From Polyrhizophydium stewartii (lineage: Eukaryota; Chytridiomycota; Chytridiomycetes; Rhizophydiales), in contig JADGIZ010000480.1 of the NCBI GenBank assembly GCA_027604665.1, forward strand, positions 1-13,031: DNA of 13,031 bases, read 5' to 3'. Below the pieces are notes generated by a model. That model was given only the letters and a program-made list of their open reading frames with translations. It was not told the origin of the DNA and did no database searches. Numbering within the stretch: position 1 is the stretch's first letter; every line of letters starts with the position of its first letter. Below are positions 1 through 8,051 of this stretch, in pieces. Both the position numbers and the translations under genes were made by a program.

Positions 1-35
1 GCTCCCCGCTGACCGCCCGCCGCCCGCCCCGATAG

Positions 36-1183
36 CGTGCCGATGCAGCGCCACGTCGCCGGCGGCCCCTCGTTCTTCCTGCTCGCCCCAGAGGAAGGCC
101 TGCCCGCGCCACTCGGCCACGACCGCCCCGACGCCGCCGACGGCCCGGGACCCAGCGACGGCCCCGCGCTGCGCTGGGCGGTCGTCTCGGGCACAGACCA
201 CGCCGCCGTGCGCGCCGCCCTGCTCGCTGACGGCCGCGCCATCGACATCAACCCAGACTGCGTGCCCGTCGACGTCCTCGTGCGCCTCGGCTTCCGTGTC
301 GACACCTGCGTCCAGCGCCCCGGCGACGTCGTCGTGCTGCCGCTCGACGCCTGGTTCCAGGCAGAGGCCTGCGTGCGTGCCCGCCCCGCCCGACTCTGGC
401 CTGCCCGCATCTGACCCGCCCGCTTCCGATCTGCATCTGGCCCGCTTCCGGCCCGCATCTGGACCAGGCCGACGCCCCCGCCATCGCGACGCTGCTGTCC
501 TGGACGCGCTTCTGCGCCTCCACCATCGCAGCCGCCTTTGACGGCCTGCTGCCCTCTCTGCACGAGTGAGCCGCCGCACGCCCCGCGCCGCACGCCCCGC
601 CGCGCACGCCTTGCTGACACGGCCCGCCAGCGTGCTCGCCCCCGACCAGAGCATGATCAAGAGCATCATCGCGCACTCGGTGCGTGCACTGGCAGCCGAC
701 CTCGCCGCAGACCCGGACCCGCATCCCGACCGCGTCGCAGACCTCGCCCGCCTCGTGCCCCTCTTCGGCCGCATGCTCGACGCAGAGTGGATCGAGGCGC
801 AGGACCCAGACCAGGCGGACATGGCCTCGTCCGACCGCTTCGCCGCGGGCCTGCCCGTCTTTGTCGCCCCGCACTCGGCCGACCCGGCCGCACGCTGGTG
901 CTCCTTCTGCCGCTGCCATCTCTGGAACCGCGCGCTCGAGTGCCCGATCCTGCTCGCAGACGACGACTTTGACGTGCACCCGAGTTCTATCGCCGACCGC
1001 CTGCCCGTCAGCCGCACCCGCAGACACAGCTCCGACGACCGCCAGGACAAGCAAAAGGACTTCTTTATCGACTCGGCCGTTCCCATCGAGTCCGTCGTCG
1101 CCGCTTTCGAGCGCATCAACCATGCCGACTCGAGCCCAAACATCGCCAATGACCGGCCGCCGCTCCCCGCAGACGCTGCCAAT

Positions 1184-1216
<33 letters not shown>

Positions 1217-3354
1217 CAGGCTTTCGCCGCCCGCGCCGCCGAGCCGCAGACGGCTGCTTCGCTCACCACCCTGCCGGATCCGCAGGGGCCCGACAGCGCT
1301 GACCCAGACTCGTCCGAGCCAGAGTCGCTGCTCGTCGACTCGGACGCCGAGTCACGCCGCGGTGCTGCCTTCCAGCTCTGCTTCGACTGCTATGCAAAGG
1401 GTCGCTCGTGCTCGCACGATATTGCCATGAAGTTTGTGCAGGCACACCCGATGCACGAGCTCATCGACGAGTACAAGCGCGCCGCAGAAACTGTCAACGC
1501 CCTGATCAATCGCCTCACAGCCGCTGGCTCTGACCTGCCCGCCAAGCTCGAGCCGCTCGCGGTCGATCTCGCGCTTGGCAGCCCGCAGTGCGAGATGCAG
1601 GCCGGCACCATCACCCACCGCCTATGGGCCCGCCGCCAGTCGCCAACGACGCTCTACTGCCACCAGTGCAAGATCAGCCGCTACGTCCACCAGCAGATCC
1701 TGTGTCCGACCTGCAAGCAGGCCACCGCCGTGCGCCGCAAGGGCCACTACTGCGTCGCCTGTCTGTGGAACCGATACGGCGAGAACATGTACGAGATCCT
1801 GCGCAGGCGCGAGTGGGCATGCCCGCTATGCATGCGCATCTGCAACTGCAGCACCTGCCTGCGCGAGCGCGGCATCCGCGACTTTGCCCTCACAACAGAC
1901 GCAAACGCTGGCCTCAAGGGAAGATACATTCTGACGCTCTGGTGCGACGATCCCCACAACCGCGGCTCCTACTTTGACACAAAACTGATCCAGCTGATGC
2001 GCGACGGCGAAAAGGCGTCCATGGATGCTTCGCACAAGCGCTCGCGCACGTCCAGCTCCCACAAGCGCGAGCGCACCCGCGAACTGGACATCCACATGCA
2101 CGACATCCTGCCCGACACCAACGGCGGCGAGCAGGACACCGGCGGCGCCGCCAGCCGCACGCGCAAGCGCCGCGTATCCACCGGCCGCCTGCGCATGCCC
2201 GATGTCCCGCCCATGGTGAGTCGCAGCACCCACACATTGCTTGTCCGTGTTTCCCGGCTCACGCGTCGCGTCGACAGACGATCCCGCGCCAGGTCCCCGA
2301 GGAGTGGAGCCCAGGATCCGTGACCACGCTGCTGCGCCGGCACTCGATCAACTCGCCCGACCCGCTCGCGCCAGTCTTGACGTCCGCTTTTGGCCCGGCG
2401 TCCGCGGTGTCGGCCGGCGGCCAGTCTGTCCCAGGCACGCCGTTCATCACGAGCAGCAGCCTGCCATCGGCTGGCATCCGCGGCACCGCATCGCTCGCCA
2501 CGCCCATGCTCACGCCCAATCCGCTGTCGACCGCGGCGCCGTCGCCTGTTCCGGACGCGGCGGGCAGCCACCGCACGCTGTCCGTGTCGATCGTGCCGAC
2601 CGCTGGCGGGGGCGAAGCTCGCGAGCGCCGCGGCCACGAGCGCCGCCGCACGCTGTCCAAGTCCATGAAGCTCGGCGACCGCTCGGCGCAGCCGCCCGTG
2701 GACCCCAACATACGGATGACGCTGCCGCCGCTCAACGGGAAGCATCCGCTCGTGCTTGCGACGGCCATCAGCTTCCTCGAGACGTTCCTGCCGCACCAGG
2801 AGATGCAGCTGATCTATGCCGAGATGCACGCCGCCGACTTTTACCTGCCGCCCAACTACAAGTGGCTCTATCCGTTCCCGACCGACTTTGGCAGCACGAT
2901 GCTCGACAGCATGCGCCGCGCCGACAGCACTGCCACCATATCGCGCGGAAGCAGCAGCAGCAGCATTGGCGCCGGCAGCGGCGGCGGCGGCGGCACGTCG
3001 GCGGGCTCCAGCATGATTGCCATCCCGCGGTCGACGCAGCCCAAATGCTCGTGCAGTGCATGCGTGCTAAGCGCCGCCGGCATCGCGAGCCCGTGCGCGT
3101 TTGCCTCGCACGGTTCCTGGACCGACGACCCGCAGTCCGAGTTCAACTTTCTGCGGTACGTGTACGAGTCGCAGCGGCTCCTGACCGAAGCCGGGCTGTG
3201 GAAGAGCCTGCAGGTCTTCTCGCGGTGGATGCAGGCGCGCGAGATCACGATTGAGCACGAGTGTGCGCTGCATCTGGCGTGCGCTCGCGAGTACAGCAAT
3301 TATCACCAACAACAACAACAACACCAACAACAACAACAACAACAACATACTTGA
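36..3354 (+). CDS. JmjC domain / zf-4CXXC_R1 (CDCA7-type) zinc-finger protein, 5' end missing
   Basis: Visible exons are 36-372, 468-565, 631-2215 and 2278-3354, giving 1031 residues with the start off the left edge. Bases 1-35 look like an intron end (CTGAC branch, ATAG acceptor). Introns are GTGCGT..CCAG (373-467), GTGAGC..CCAG (566-630, branch TTGCTGAC) and GTGAGT..ACAG (2216-2277). Residues 1-112 match the C-terminal half of a JmjC fold, with QRPGDVVVLP followed by DAWFQ where families usually have a His-Gln. Cys clusters follow at 235-249 (WCSFC..WNR..C) and 395-405 (CFDCYAKGRSC). An 11-Cys zf-4CXXC_R1 finger spans 488-554 (CHQC, CPTC, CVAC, CPLC, CNCSTC, with WNRYGE). An acidic and poly-Ala linker (about 255-390) and a long Ser/Pro region (about 650-780) separate the domains. 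Family knowledge: this finger is shared with CDCA7, partner of the HELLS remodeller, and fused JmjC forms occur in fungi and plants. A role in heterochromatin is inferred. The far C-terminus (about 795-1015) is not recognised. Confidence 0.88.
37..372 (+). other. JmjC domain, C-terminal half, with Phe at the third iron-ligand position
   Basis: The segment reads HVAGGPSFFLLAPEE near its start, resembling the beta-strand after the HxD/E ligand pair in JmjC proteins, then ends GDVVVLPLDAWFQ. In active JmjC enzymes the same turn reads about G-D-x-V-x-P-x-G-x-x-H-Q, where His is the third Fe(II) ligand. Here the aligned residue is Phe107, codon TTC at 355-357. The HxD/E pair would lie in an exon left of the window and cannot be checked. 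The assignment rests on motif likeness by eye. Confidence 0.75.
1184..1216 (+). repeat. (GCC)11 microsatellite coding poly-Ala
   Basis: Eleven uninterrupted GCC codons encode an 11-Ala run in the linker between the two small Cys clusters of the JmjC protein. It is a likely length-variable tract. Confidence 0.95.
1658..1870 (+). other. zf-4CXXC_R1 zinc-finger domain of the JmjC protein
   Basis: Eleven cysteines occur in the CDCA7 pattern: C488, C491, C503, C506, C519, C522, C542, C545, C549, C551 and C554 (numbering from the first full codon at 37). Of the three human CDCA7 residues mutated in ICF syndrome (Arg274, Gly294, Arg304), the Gly and the second Arg are kept (G516, R526), while the first is Lys492. 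The second Cys pair is CPTC (two spacers), where human CDCA7 has four. This places it nearer the fungal/plant variant forms than canonical CDCA7. Confidence 0.88.
3304..3348 (+). repeat. CAA/CAC trinucleotide repeat at the C-terminus of the JmjC protein gene
   Basis: The tract is CAC, five CAA, CAC, seven CAA, CAT, directly before ACT TGA. It encodes a Gln/His tail. Glutamine runs elsewhere in the window use almost only CAG, so this CAA tract stands out. Confidence 0.93.
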
Positions 3355-3677
3355 GTTCTTCTGGGTCCTTGGCCTCGCGTCGGCAAAATCCAGATACTTT
3401 CGGATTCAGCTTTTCTTTCTCGTGTTTATCGTGGAAACGGAACAAAGGCCCCTCCCTTCTGCATGCTGCACAGCATAGCAGCCGGTGGGCTTGTCTATTC
3501 TGCTGGCGGAGATGGCTTGCATGCTGCTCTGAAAAGCCCCAGCAAATGAACAGTCTTCTTTCATCTGGCGTCGCCTGTGATCTCATGAGTCGATGCCGTC
3601 CAATGCCGTGCCGAATATTTGCTTCGGGTCGCCCCAGCTCAATTATATTGTAAACAAAGCTCTCTATTCACACCGGA
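3355..3677. other. Non-coding gap between convergent genes
   Basis: Both flanking genes end here, tail to tail, so it should hold their two 3' UTRs. It is less GC-rich than the coding DNA. No canonical AATAAA was seen. A variant AATATA lies on the minus strand at 3649-3644, 29 nt after the MRNIP stop, and TGTAAA lies on the plus strand nearby. No RNA gene was recognised. Confidence 0.6.
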
Positions 3678-4864
3678 TCACTCGTATCCATCGCTGTCGT
3701 TGGTGTCCTCAACGAACGCATCCCACATGGACGGCGGCCGCGCAGAAGCGCGCTCGAGTTTGGGCGATTTGGGCGATTTGGGCGCCGGCGCCTGCACTGC
3801 CGCAGGAGCGGCTGCTTGTGCACCCGCCGGCGGCCTTGCAAACTTGAACGAATCCAGCACGCTTCTGGCTGTTGCCGCGCTGGCCATAGGCCGCCTTGGC
3901 TGCGTGTCCGTCGCGAGGTCGAGGCTGCTGGGTCTGGCCGCGCTGGACAGCGCAGCACCAGCATGCCGATCCATCACAGGCCGCCTCGAAGCCGCAAAAG
4001 GCTTGCTGGGCTTGCTTGTCGGCGGCGGGCTGGTTGCCCCGCCACCGCCATCTCTGTCGCCATGGTCGTCGCTGTTGTGATACTCGGCACCATCAGCATC
4101 GGGCCGCGTCCTGCGTCGCTTGGCCCGTGCGCCGGATGCTGCCGATCCGCGTGCTGCGCGGGCTTTGGATCTGCCAGCCTGCGGAGGAGGCACCCACGAG
4201 AACTCTCTGTCGCCAGCCGCCTCGGCAGCTGCCGCAGCGTCGCGCTGGTCGCCGCCATGATCGTCGTCCAAGTCGTCGTGCTCGACGAACCGCGACCAGT
4301 CGACAGGCGGCGACGGCGTGACGGCGGCGGCGGCAGCAGCAGCGGCAGGCCGGTCGGCCCTCGCCGCGGCTCTGGAGAAGACAGGCGCGCGGCGGCCGGG
4401 CGGCATGGGCTGCTGCGGCGCCGATGAAGGCCCCGGAGCGGCCGTCGGATGGTCAGACGCCCGACGAAAGCCAGCCGCGAACGCCTGCGGGTCGACGACG
4501 CCGGCAAGCAGCTGGTGCTCCACTTGCTGCTGCAGCTGCGTGTCGAGCTGCTGCGCGGGCATGGACAGCTGCTGCAGCGCCTGCCGGCAGTCGGCTGCCG
4601 ACGGCGACTCAAAGAGCACCTGCGGCGGGCGGTTGTCTCGTGTGAGCGGCTGGATTGTCCGGGCTTCCCGGACATGCGGGGACCGTGGTGAAGCAAGAGG
4701 CCAAGGCATGGCCGCACCCTGATGAGCGACTGCTTCTCGCCGCAGAGCTTGCAGGCCCACTTGGGCGCCTTCTTGGCCTGGTGCACCTGCAGCGCGCGGC
4801 AGGCGTGGCAGCGCAGGACCTGAAAGTCCGGCATCTCGAAGCGCAGGAAAGAGTCGAGATTCAT
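3678..4864 (-). CDS. MRNIP: MRN complex-interacting protein (MRNIP) homolog
   Basis: Exons are 4864-4718 and 4619-3678, with a 98-nt intron (GTGCGG donor, CTCAC branch, GCAG acceptor), giving 362 residues. The N-terminus FQVLRCHACRALQVHQAKK..WACKLCGEKQS is the conserved MRNIP signature, with a probable zinc site C19, C22, C38, C41. After the splice, residues 50-62 (ESPSAADCRQAL) align with the family's GADCR block, which supports the junction. The rest is disordered and Ala/Ser-rich, with VDWSRFVEHDD at 155-165, a basic KRRRTR patch (possible nuclear signal), KSPKSPK, and SMWDAFVED near the C-terminus. Family knowledge: human MRNIP binds MRE11-RAD50-NBS1 and supports damage signalling and fork protection. 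That role here is inferred. Met11 (4834) gives a start closer to the animal proteins and is an alternative. It lies 226 bp downstream of the Nab3-like stop on the same strand. Confidence 0.87.
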
Positions 4865-5090
4865 TCAAAGCCGAGGCGACGGCGGGGAGGCACAGCAGGA
4901 CACGGCGGCTCGCGGCGGTCGACGGACGCAGACGCGCAGGCGTGGGCGCGCAGGCACAAGCAGGGACGCCGGACGGATCCGGCTCGGGACAGACGGCGGC
5001 GGCGGGTATCACACAAGCGATCCAGAAGAGCAACCTCAAACCACGAGACGACCAGACCGTGGCGACGGCGACGAGGGAGGGCGGTCGCGC
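4865..5090 (-). promoter_or_regulatory. Spacer holding the NAB3 3' end and MRNIP promoter/5' UTR
   Basis: These 226 bp separate two same-strand genes. They must contain the terminator of the Nab3-like gene and the start region of MRNIP. No TATA box, CCAAT box or AATAAA was seen. An open frame runs through part of it, but it has no ATG and is not counted as coding. Confidence 0.45.
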
Positions 5091-8001
5091 CTATCCCTGC
5101 TTGAGGCCCTGGATGGCCTGGAGCAGCCGCGAGCTCGCGCTGAGCTGATTCAGAACATTCGAGATGTTGGCGACCGACCCCGGCGGCGGCGCACCGGCCT
5201 GCGCAGAGGCGGCGGGCATCTGCTGCGGAGGCGGCGCGCCGGCGCCAAAGAGCATGGTGTTCTGGCCATACTGCGCCTGCGTCTGCGTCGGCATCGGCGG
5301 CGAAGCCTGCTGGGGCAGCTGCTGCTGCGGCGCCTGCTGCGGCGTCTGCTGCGGCAGGTAGCCGGGGATGGACGAGCCTGCGGTTTGAGCGTTCGCCGCG
5401 CCGGAGCCTCCCAGGGACGAAAGCAGCATCGCGAGATTAGATGGCGGCGGCATGGGGAATGCAGCCTGCTGTGGCTGATGCGGGGGCTGCTGCTGCTGCT
5501 GCTGCGGCTGCTGCTGCTGCGGCTGCAGAGGCGGAGGAGCGTGATGCATCTGCATCTGCGCCGGCGGCTGCATCTGCATCTGCATCTGCGGTTGCTGCTG
5601 CGGCGCGCTGAAGCCAGACGAGGCCGGCGGGATTGCAGGGAAGCCGCCCGACCCAGCCGCGTTGGCGATCATGGCCAGCATCTGGGCATCCACAGGCACA
5701 CCCTGCGCCTGCGCCTGCGCGACCAGCGCTGCAAGCGCGCTCGCGAGCTGCGCGTTCTGCGGACCGGGACCGGACGAGACCTGAGACTGCTGCTGTTGCT
5801 GCTGGTGCTGGTGCTGCTGGTGCTGCTGGTGCTGCTGGTGCTGCTGGTGCTGCTGGTGCTGCTGGTGGAACTGGGGCGGTTGCTGTGGCGGCGCTTGGTG
5901 CATCATCTGCGGAGGCATCATCTGCGGAGGCATCATTGACGGTTGCTGCTGCTGCATCATGTGGGGCTGGGGCATATGCGGGCCAGATATCGAGACCTGC
6001 TGCAGCATCTGCGGCTGCTGCGGCTGCGGCTGCTGCTGCTGCTGCTGCGACGGATGGGGCATCGAGTACGCCTGCATCTGAGAGTACTGAGGACCCGAGG
6101 ACGACTGCATGGGCATCTGCATCTGCTGCTGCATCTGCTGCTGCATCTGCTGCTGCATCTGCTGCTGCATCTGCTGCTGCTGCTGCATCTGCTGCTGATG
6201 CATGGGCATTTGGTGCACGGGCATCTGCTGCGGCGCGACGGACGCCTGCATGGGCGTCTGCATGTGCATCTGCGGGGGCACCTGCATGTGCGGCTGAGGC
6301 GGCTGCGGCGGGAGCTGGTGCTGGAACGGCATGGGCGCCGGCGGCATCGAGGGCACTGGCGGCGGGACGGGCGGACCGCGGGAGCGAATGTCTCGCTCAC
6401 GGTGGATCAGATCGCTCGCACGCTCGAGGGTGATGTTGTCGAACTCTGGCAGCGGGGCGAGGCCGAGATATCAGCCAGGGTGGCCGGAGCGACAACGGTC
6501 AGAGCTTCGACCAGGGCCGACTCACCTTCGACGCGGCCGTTGAGGCTGAAGACCTGCATGGCCACTCTGCCCGAGCGCTCACGGGACCGCTCTACAAACA
6601 CGACGGCCTTGAAGCCGTCGGCTTGCAGCTGCGAGACGAGCGCCTTGAGGTTCATGTGCGGCGCAAAGTACGTTGTCTCGCAGCTGATGCGGGACTTTCG
6701 CAGGACGGTCGAGACTCGCGAGACAAAGCCGCGCTCGACGTCGCCAATGACGACGATCTGGCAGTCTGGGCGGCCGGCGGGGCCTTGGCGGGGACCGGGA
6801 GCGGGGGCAGCGGGCAGCGAGTGGCGTGGGAAAGGGTCGCGAGGGCCGCGGCGTGGGTCGTCTTCGGGACGGCGGTCGTAGGGCTTGGGGCGCTCGTGGC
6901 GTCGTGCGTCGTAGTTGCGGTCGGGTCCGCTGTTCCCGCCGCGGCGATCGGCCTCGGGGCGGTCCTTGGAGACCTTGAGGTCTGCGCGGGCGGGGCAGGG
7001 CGGCATCGGCGGGGCGGCATCGGCGGGCGGACCAGGGTCAGCTCGGCGGGCGGCAGCGAGAAGGGAGCGGCGTGCAACTTACCGAGCTTCAGATCGCCAA
7101 TGGTGCGGTGGTTCTCGCACTGGATGGCCATCTGGCACGAGGTCGGGTTGTCGTACTGCACAAAGCCGAACGAGCTCTTGAGCGAGATCTCGAGGATCGA
7201 GCCGTACTTGACGAAGATGGACGCAATCTCTCTCTTGGTGGTCTTCTCTGAGGGCAGGTTGCCGATGAACAAGCGGCTGTTGGGCGGCGCGCGCGAGGAG
7301 GCGCCGGGCTCGGCCGAGAAGCGGACAGAGTGCGTTGGGTGGAAGAAGAACGGGTTGGGCGGCTCCGGCTCGGCGCCCAGGCGAGGTGCGGCCCAGCGGC
7401 CGGCCGCGGGTCCGTGAAGGCCAGGAGGTTGTTGTTGCTGCTGCCTGGCGTTCTGCTGGCGGGGCTGCTGCTGCTGTTGGTGCTGTTGGTGCTGCTGCTG
7501 CCTGGAGCCGGGGTGGCCGGCGTGCGGCGCGCGGGCGTGCTGCGAAGGCAGGGACGAGGTCGACATGGCCGACGGGGACGGCGGGGCGGGCGGCGTGGGC
7601 GACGCCAAGGCAGGCTGCTCCGCAGCGGGCGAGCTGCCGCGCGACGAGACGGTCTCATAGGCGTCTTCGGCCTGGGGCGCTTCGGCCGGCGCGGCGGGGT
7701 CGCTCTCGCCCGCGGGCGCCGGGGCGGCGACGCCCTCGAGGAGGCCCTCCTCGACAAACTCGAAGCCGGGCTCCTCTGGGTCGTAGGAGGCCTCTGGCTG
7801 GTCTGACTCAGCATGGGCGTCGGAGGCAGCTTCGGCGTGCGGGCTGCCCGCGGGCAACGCGGCGCGGGCGGGTGACTCTGCGCCGGTCGCAGTGTGCTGC
7901 TCGTCTGCGCCCGCGCCGTGCGCGGCGTGTTCGTGCTGGGGAGCGTCGAGCGCAGGGTGCTCGCTGATGTCGAGCGCGGGCGGGTGGACCTCGAGCGCCA
8001 T
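5091..8001 (-). CDS. NAB3: Nab3-like RNA-binding protein (Nrd1-Nab3-Sen1 termination factor family)
   Basis: Exons are 8001-7083, 6981-6526 and 6445-5091. Introns are GTAAGT..GCAG (7082-6982) and GTGAGT..CCAG (6525-6446). The product is 909 residues. The acidic, Ala/Pro/Gln-rich N-terminus precedes an RRM at about 243-312, with RNP2 RLFIGNL and RNP1 SFGFVQYD. An Arg/Asp/Pro linker follows, then a second domain at about 380-480 (CQIVVIGD..YFAPHMNLKAL..GFKAVVFVE) like the one after the RRM in yeast Nab3. The tail is Gln/Met/His-rich and ends VLNQLSASSRLLQAIQGLK, like Nab3's C-terminal assembly helix. Both joins restore the family pattern (DLKL-DLKVSKDRPE; VE-EFDNITLERA). Known role in yeast: binds UCUUG-type RNA motifs and, with Nrd1 and Sen1, terminates non-coding transcripts in the nucleus. 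The same role here is inferred. An open frame runs 57 nt upstream but has no ATG, so 8001 (AAAACATGG context) is chosen. Confidence 0.87.
5787..5867. repeat. CAG/CAC tandem repeat coding (His-Gln-Gln)n
   Basis: On the coding (minus) strand, seven or so units of CAC-CAG-CAG are flanked by short CAG runs, giving a regular HQQ array in the Gln-rich tail of the Nab3-like protein. Confidence 0.93.
6121..6196. repeat. ATG-CAG-CAG-CAG 12-bp tandem repeat
   Basis: On the coding (minus) strand, a 12-bp unit encoding Met-Gln-Gln-Gln is repeated about six times, with one slightly longer unit. It lies at the start of the Gln-rich tail of the Nab3-like protein. Confidence 0.93.
7083..7275 (-). other. RRM domain of the Nab3-like protein (exon 1 part)
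   Basis: RNP2 is RLFIGNL and RNP1 is SFGFVQYD, with the helix KREIASIFVKYG between them. The last beta strand crosses the intron and is completed in exon 2 (LDLKVSKDRPE). The close spacing and the NLPSEKT turn match the Nab3 subgroup rather than a general hnRNP. Confidence 0.9.
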
Positions 8002-8051
8002 GTTTTGGAAAAAAATGTTTTTGGACTTTCTGGACGAAGACCCCGCAGCCG
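8002..8051. promoter_or_regulatory. 50-bp divergent start-to-start gap (NAB3-like and coiled-coil gene)
   Basis: The two ATGs face away from each other with 50 bp between them. The gap is unusually A/T-rich for this window and, read on the minus strand, holds two near copies of CCAAAAACAT / CCAAAACATGG separated by a T7 run. The second copy includes the Nab3-like start codon. Either the 5' UTRs are extremely short, or the real promoters lie inside the opposing coding region, or one start is mis-set. Confidence 0.6.

Noticed and set aside
37..45. Gene start at 37 (GTG) or 43 (ATG) for the JmjC protein
   Set aside because: The sequence just before looks like an intron end (CTGAC then ATAG), and the encoded peptide starts in the middle of a JmjC fold, so the true start is off-window.
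566..630. Coding reading of 566-630 in the JmjC gene
   Set aside because: It begins exactly at a GTGAGC donor and ends at a CCAG acceptor with a TTGCTGAC branch point. Splicing it out joins the frames.
3678..5039. Reading the whole minus-strand frame as one 453-residue protein with a signal-peptide-like start (LLFWIACVIPAAAV)
   Set aside because: It begins with TTG rather than ATG, and the MRNIP N-terminus in another frame joins into it by a good intron, so only the part from 4619 is coding.
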